DNA of 64,000 nucleotides, from assembly GCF_000418325.1 (NCBI RefSeq), contig NC_021658.1:13434501-13498500 (forward strand). The letters are read 5' to 3'. Both the position numbers and the translations under genes were made by a program. A model generated the notes under the pieces. The model was not told the origin of the DNA and did no database searches. It saw only the letters and a program-made list of their open reading frames with translations. The DNA is from Sorangium cellulosum So0157-2 (GTDB taxonomy: Bacteria; Myxococcota_A; Polyangia; Polyangiales; Polyangiaceae). This document shows, piece by piece, positions 62,079 through 64,000 of the stretch. Position 1 is the stretch's first letter. Each line of letters opens with the position of its first letter.

Positions 62079-63452
62079 GTGAAGAGCGAACATTCAGGCG
62101 CGGCGCTGGCGCGGCAGGTGTGGCAGCTCGCCTGGCCCGCGATCGCGCACATGCTGCTGCTGACGCTGGTCTTCCTCGTCGGCCGCGGCATGGTCGGGCG
62201 CTACTCCACGACCGCGCTCGCCTCGATGCAGATCTGCGGGACGCTCACGTGGACCATCGTCTCGGTCTTCAGCGCGACCTCCGCTGGCACGCTCGCCGTG
62301 GTCGCGCGCAGCGTGGGCGCCGGCGACCGCGCCGCCGCCGCACAAGCGACGCGCGCGTCGCTGGTCTTCGCGCTCGCGCTCGGGGCGGCGGTCGCGCTGC
62401 CGCTGCTCGCCGCCTGCGGCCCGCTGCTCCGCGCGCTGTTCCCGAACGCCGGCGCGGCGGTCGTCGAGCAGGCGGCCGCGTACCTCGGGATCGTGCTGCC
62501 GGCGCTCCCGCTCGCGTTCGTCGAGGCCGTCGCGGCGGCCGCGCTGCAGGGCGTCGGCGACACGAGGACGCCGCTCGCCGTGGCCACGATCGGCAACCTC
62601 GTCAACGTGGCGGTCAGCGCGGTGCTGATCTTCGGCCACCTCGGGCTGCCCGCGCTCGGCGTGCGCGGCGCGGCCGTGGGCGTGGCGTGCACCATGGCCA
62701 CCGAGGCGCTGCTGCTGACCGCGGCGCTGCTGTCGCGCTCGAGCCCGCTGCCCCTCCGGTCCGCGGCGTCCGCCGCCGCCACGGCGCCCGCGCCGCAGGC
62801 GAGCGCCCCGGCGCTCGCGCGCGTCCTGCGCGTCGCGCTGCCGGCGTTCGCCGAGCGATCCGTCTACCACGCCGGCTACATGGGGTTCGTCGCCATCATC
62901 GGGCTGCTCGGCGCCACCGCGATGGCCGCCAACCAGGCGCTCATCGCCGTCGAGTCGGTCTGCTTCCTCTCCGCCGAAGGGTTCGGCATCGCCGCCGGCG
63001 CGCTCATGGCGCAGCGCCTCGGCGCGCGCAGCCCCCGCGACGCCGCGCGGGTCGGGCTCGTCGCGGCCCTCATGGCCATCCTCGCCCTCTCCGCGTTCGG
63101 CGTCCTGTTCGCGCTCGCCCCGCGCCCGCTCCTGCTCGCGTTCTCCGGCGACCCCGAGCTCCTCGCCGTGGGCGAGCGCGCGCTCCGCATGGCCGCCGTC
63201 GCGCAGCCGTTCATGGCGTTCGCCACCGTCATGGGGATGGGGCTCCGCGGCGCCGGCGACACCCGGACCGTGCTCGCCGTGACGCTCGTCTGCTCGCTGC
63301 TCGTCCGGCTCGGCGGCACGTGGCTGTTCGCGGTGAACCTCGGCCACGGGCTCGTCGGCGTCTGGATGGGCAGCACCGCCGACTGGATCTGCCGCAGCGC
63401 CCTGCTCGCCGTCGCCTTCGCGCGGGGCCGCTGGAAGACCCTCGCCGTCTGA
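62079..63452 (+). CDS. MATE-family multidrug/Na+ or H+ antiporter
   Basis: Twelve hydrophobic helices in two similar halves are visible, each with the MATE pattern (LAWPAIAHMLLLTLVFLVGR in the first, VALPAFAERSVYHAGYMGFV in the second). The repeated QGVGDTRTPLAVATIGNLVN and LRGAGDTRTVLAVTLVCSLL segments follow. A basic and Ala-rich linker joins the halves. Its 457 residues are normal. It likely exports cationic or toxic compounds. The adjacent divergent TetR gene is the probable regulator. Confidence 0.88.
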   Translation: MKSEHSGAALARQVWQLAWPAIAHMLLLTLVFLVGRGMVGRYSTTALASMQICGTLTWTIVSVFSATSAGTLAVVARSVGAGDRAAAAQATRASLVFALALGAAVALPLLAACGPLLRALFPNAGAAVVEQAAAYLGIVLPALPLAFVEAVAAAALQGVGDTRTPLAVATIGNLVNVAVSAVLIFGHLGLPALGVRGAAVGVACTMATEALLLTAALLSRSSPLPLRSAASAAATAPAPQASAPALARVLRVALPAFAERSVYHAGYMGFVAIIGLLGATAMAANQALIAVESVCFLSAEGFGIAAGALMAQRLGARSPRDAARVGLVAALMAILALSAFGVLFALAPRPLLLAFSGDPELLAVGERALRMAAVAQPFMAFATVMGMGLRGAGDTRTVLAVTLVCSLLVRLGGTWLFAVNLGHGLVGVWMGSTADWICRSALLAVAFARGRWKTLAV

Positions 63453-63482
63453 CCCGGCCCCGCGCGCCGCCCCGCGCCGCGC

Positions 63483-64000
63483 TCAGGCCTGCTCCGGCAG
63501 GCCCGGGCGCAGCACCCCGAGGAGGATCACGTCGACGACGCGCGCGAGCTGCGCCTCGTCGACGCTCGCGCGATGCTCGATCATCTTGTTCTTGAGGTAG
63601 GCCGCGAGCAGCTCGAACGGGAGCATCGGATCGTCGCTCGGCGCGAGCTCGCCCCGCGCGACGGCGCCCTCGACGATCGCCCGCAGCCCGCTCTCCTGGA
63701 CCGCGCGCAGCGAGCGGGCGATGGCCATGAGCTCCGAGTCGAGCCCCTCGGCGAGGAACACGTGAACGAGGCTCTGCGCCACCGGTGACATCTGGATCTC
63801 GACGATCGCCCGCCCGAGCGCGATGAGATCCCCGCGGAGCGAGCCCGTGTTCGGCGGGACGATCTTCTCGTCCGTGACCGACAGGAGCGCGGCGCGCACG
63901 AGGTCCTCCTTCGTCGGCCAGCGCCGGTAGACGGTGGTCTTGTTCACCCCCGCGCGCGTCGCCACGTCCTCGATCCGGAGCGCGCGGTAGCCCGCGCTCG
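63483..64000 (-). CDS. TetR-family regulator, N-terminus beyond the window
   Basis: The visible part has the TetR HTH (ALRIEDVATRAGVNKTTVYR followed by RWPTKEDL) and a ligand-binding domain ending in VVDVILLGVLRPGLPEQA. The frame is open to the right edge (residues SAGYRALRIED), so the start is outside. It is convergent with the MATE gene and likely controls it or another neighbour. Confidence 0.88.
   Translation of the reverse strand, partial: SAGYRALRIEDVATRAGVNKTTVYRRWPTKEDLVRAALLSVTDEKIVPPNTGSLRGDLIALGRAIVEIQMSPVAQSLVHVFLAEGLDSELMAIARSLRAVQESGLRAIVEGAVARGELAPSDDPMLPFELLAAYLKNKMIEHRASVDEAQLARVVDVILLGVLRPGLPEQA

Overview
The window is about 64 kb of very GC-rich bacterial DNA. The paired DUF1592-type and DUF1552-type genes, the Gly/Ser/Ala-rich lipoproteins and the base composition suggest a myxobacterium, probably of the Sorangium/Polyangium group. 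This is an inference from gene families, not a phylogenetic placement.

Region 1 (1-24.6 kb) is a defence-rich accessory region. Three small overlapping unknown genes sit at the left edge. A divergent six-gene module follows (1469-13131). Leftward are a 512-residue unknown protein and an 889-residue double-HKD PLD-type protein. Rightward are a UPF1-like SF1 helicase, an unknown protein, a second double-HKD PLD protein, and a sigma-54 activator with an RtcR/CARF-like sensor domain. Genes within each arm overlap by 4 bp or nearly abut. I regard this module as the best candidate for an undescribed system: a nucleotide-signal-gated helicase plus nuclease immune or RNA/DNA-quality module, related in parts to Mokosh-like helicase/PLD systems. 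Next comes a complete type I restriction-modification operon (hsdM-hsdS-RhuM-hsdR-YgjP-like metallopeptidase), then a PD-(D/E)XK-like protein and a 41-bp palindromic tandem array.

Region 2 (26-37.1 kb) looks like the replication and integration end of an integrative element. It holds a 1613-residue TOPRIM/ATPase/exonuclease-like/family A polymerase fusion, a MerR-like regulator, several small or decayed genes, small HTH proteins, an excisionase-like protein and a tyrosine integrase next to tRNA-Ser(TGA). Short iterated repeats lie on both sides of the tRNA. No second attachment site was found.

Region 3 (37.1-50 kb) mixes decay and defence. It contains a ParB-like fragment, a lipoprotein alpha/beta hydrolase, a broken three-gene Mu/Tn7-like transposon (zinc-ribbon protein, DDE transposase, ExeA/TniB-like ATPase), a truncated membrane protein, an McrBC pair, and a decayed relative of the unknown gene of region 1 just downstream of mcrC. 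A HIT-PLD helicase remnant closes the region.

Region 4 (50-64 kb) looks like ordinary chromosome: DUF1592/DUF1552 secreted proteins and lipoproteins, a complete pqqA-B-C-DE operon followed by an MFS exporter, a COG0523 metallochaperone GTPase with a palindromic upstream site, a MATE exporter and the 3' part of a TetR regulator.
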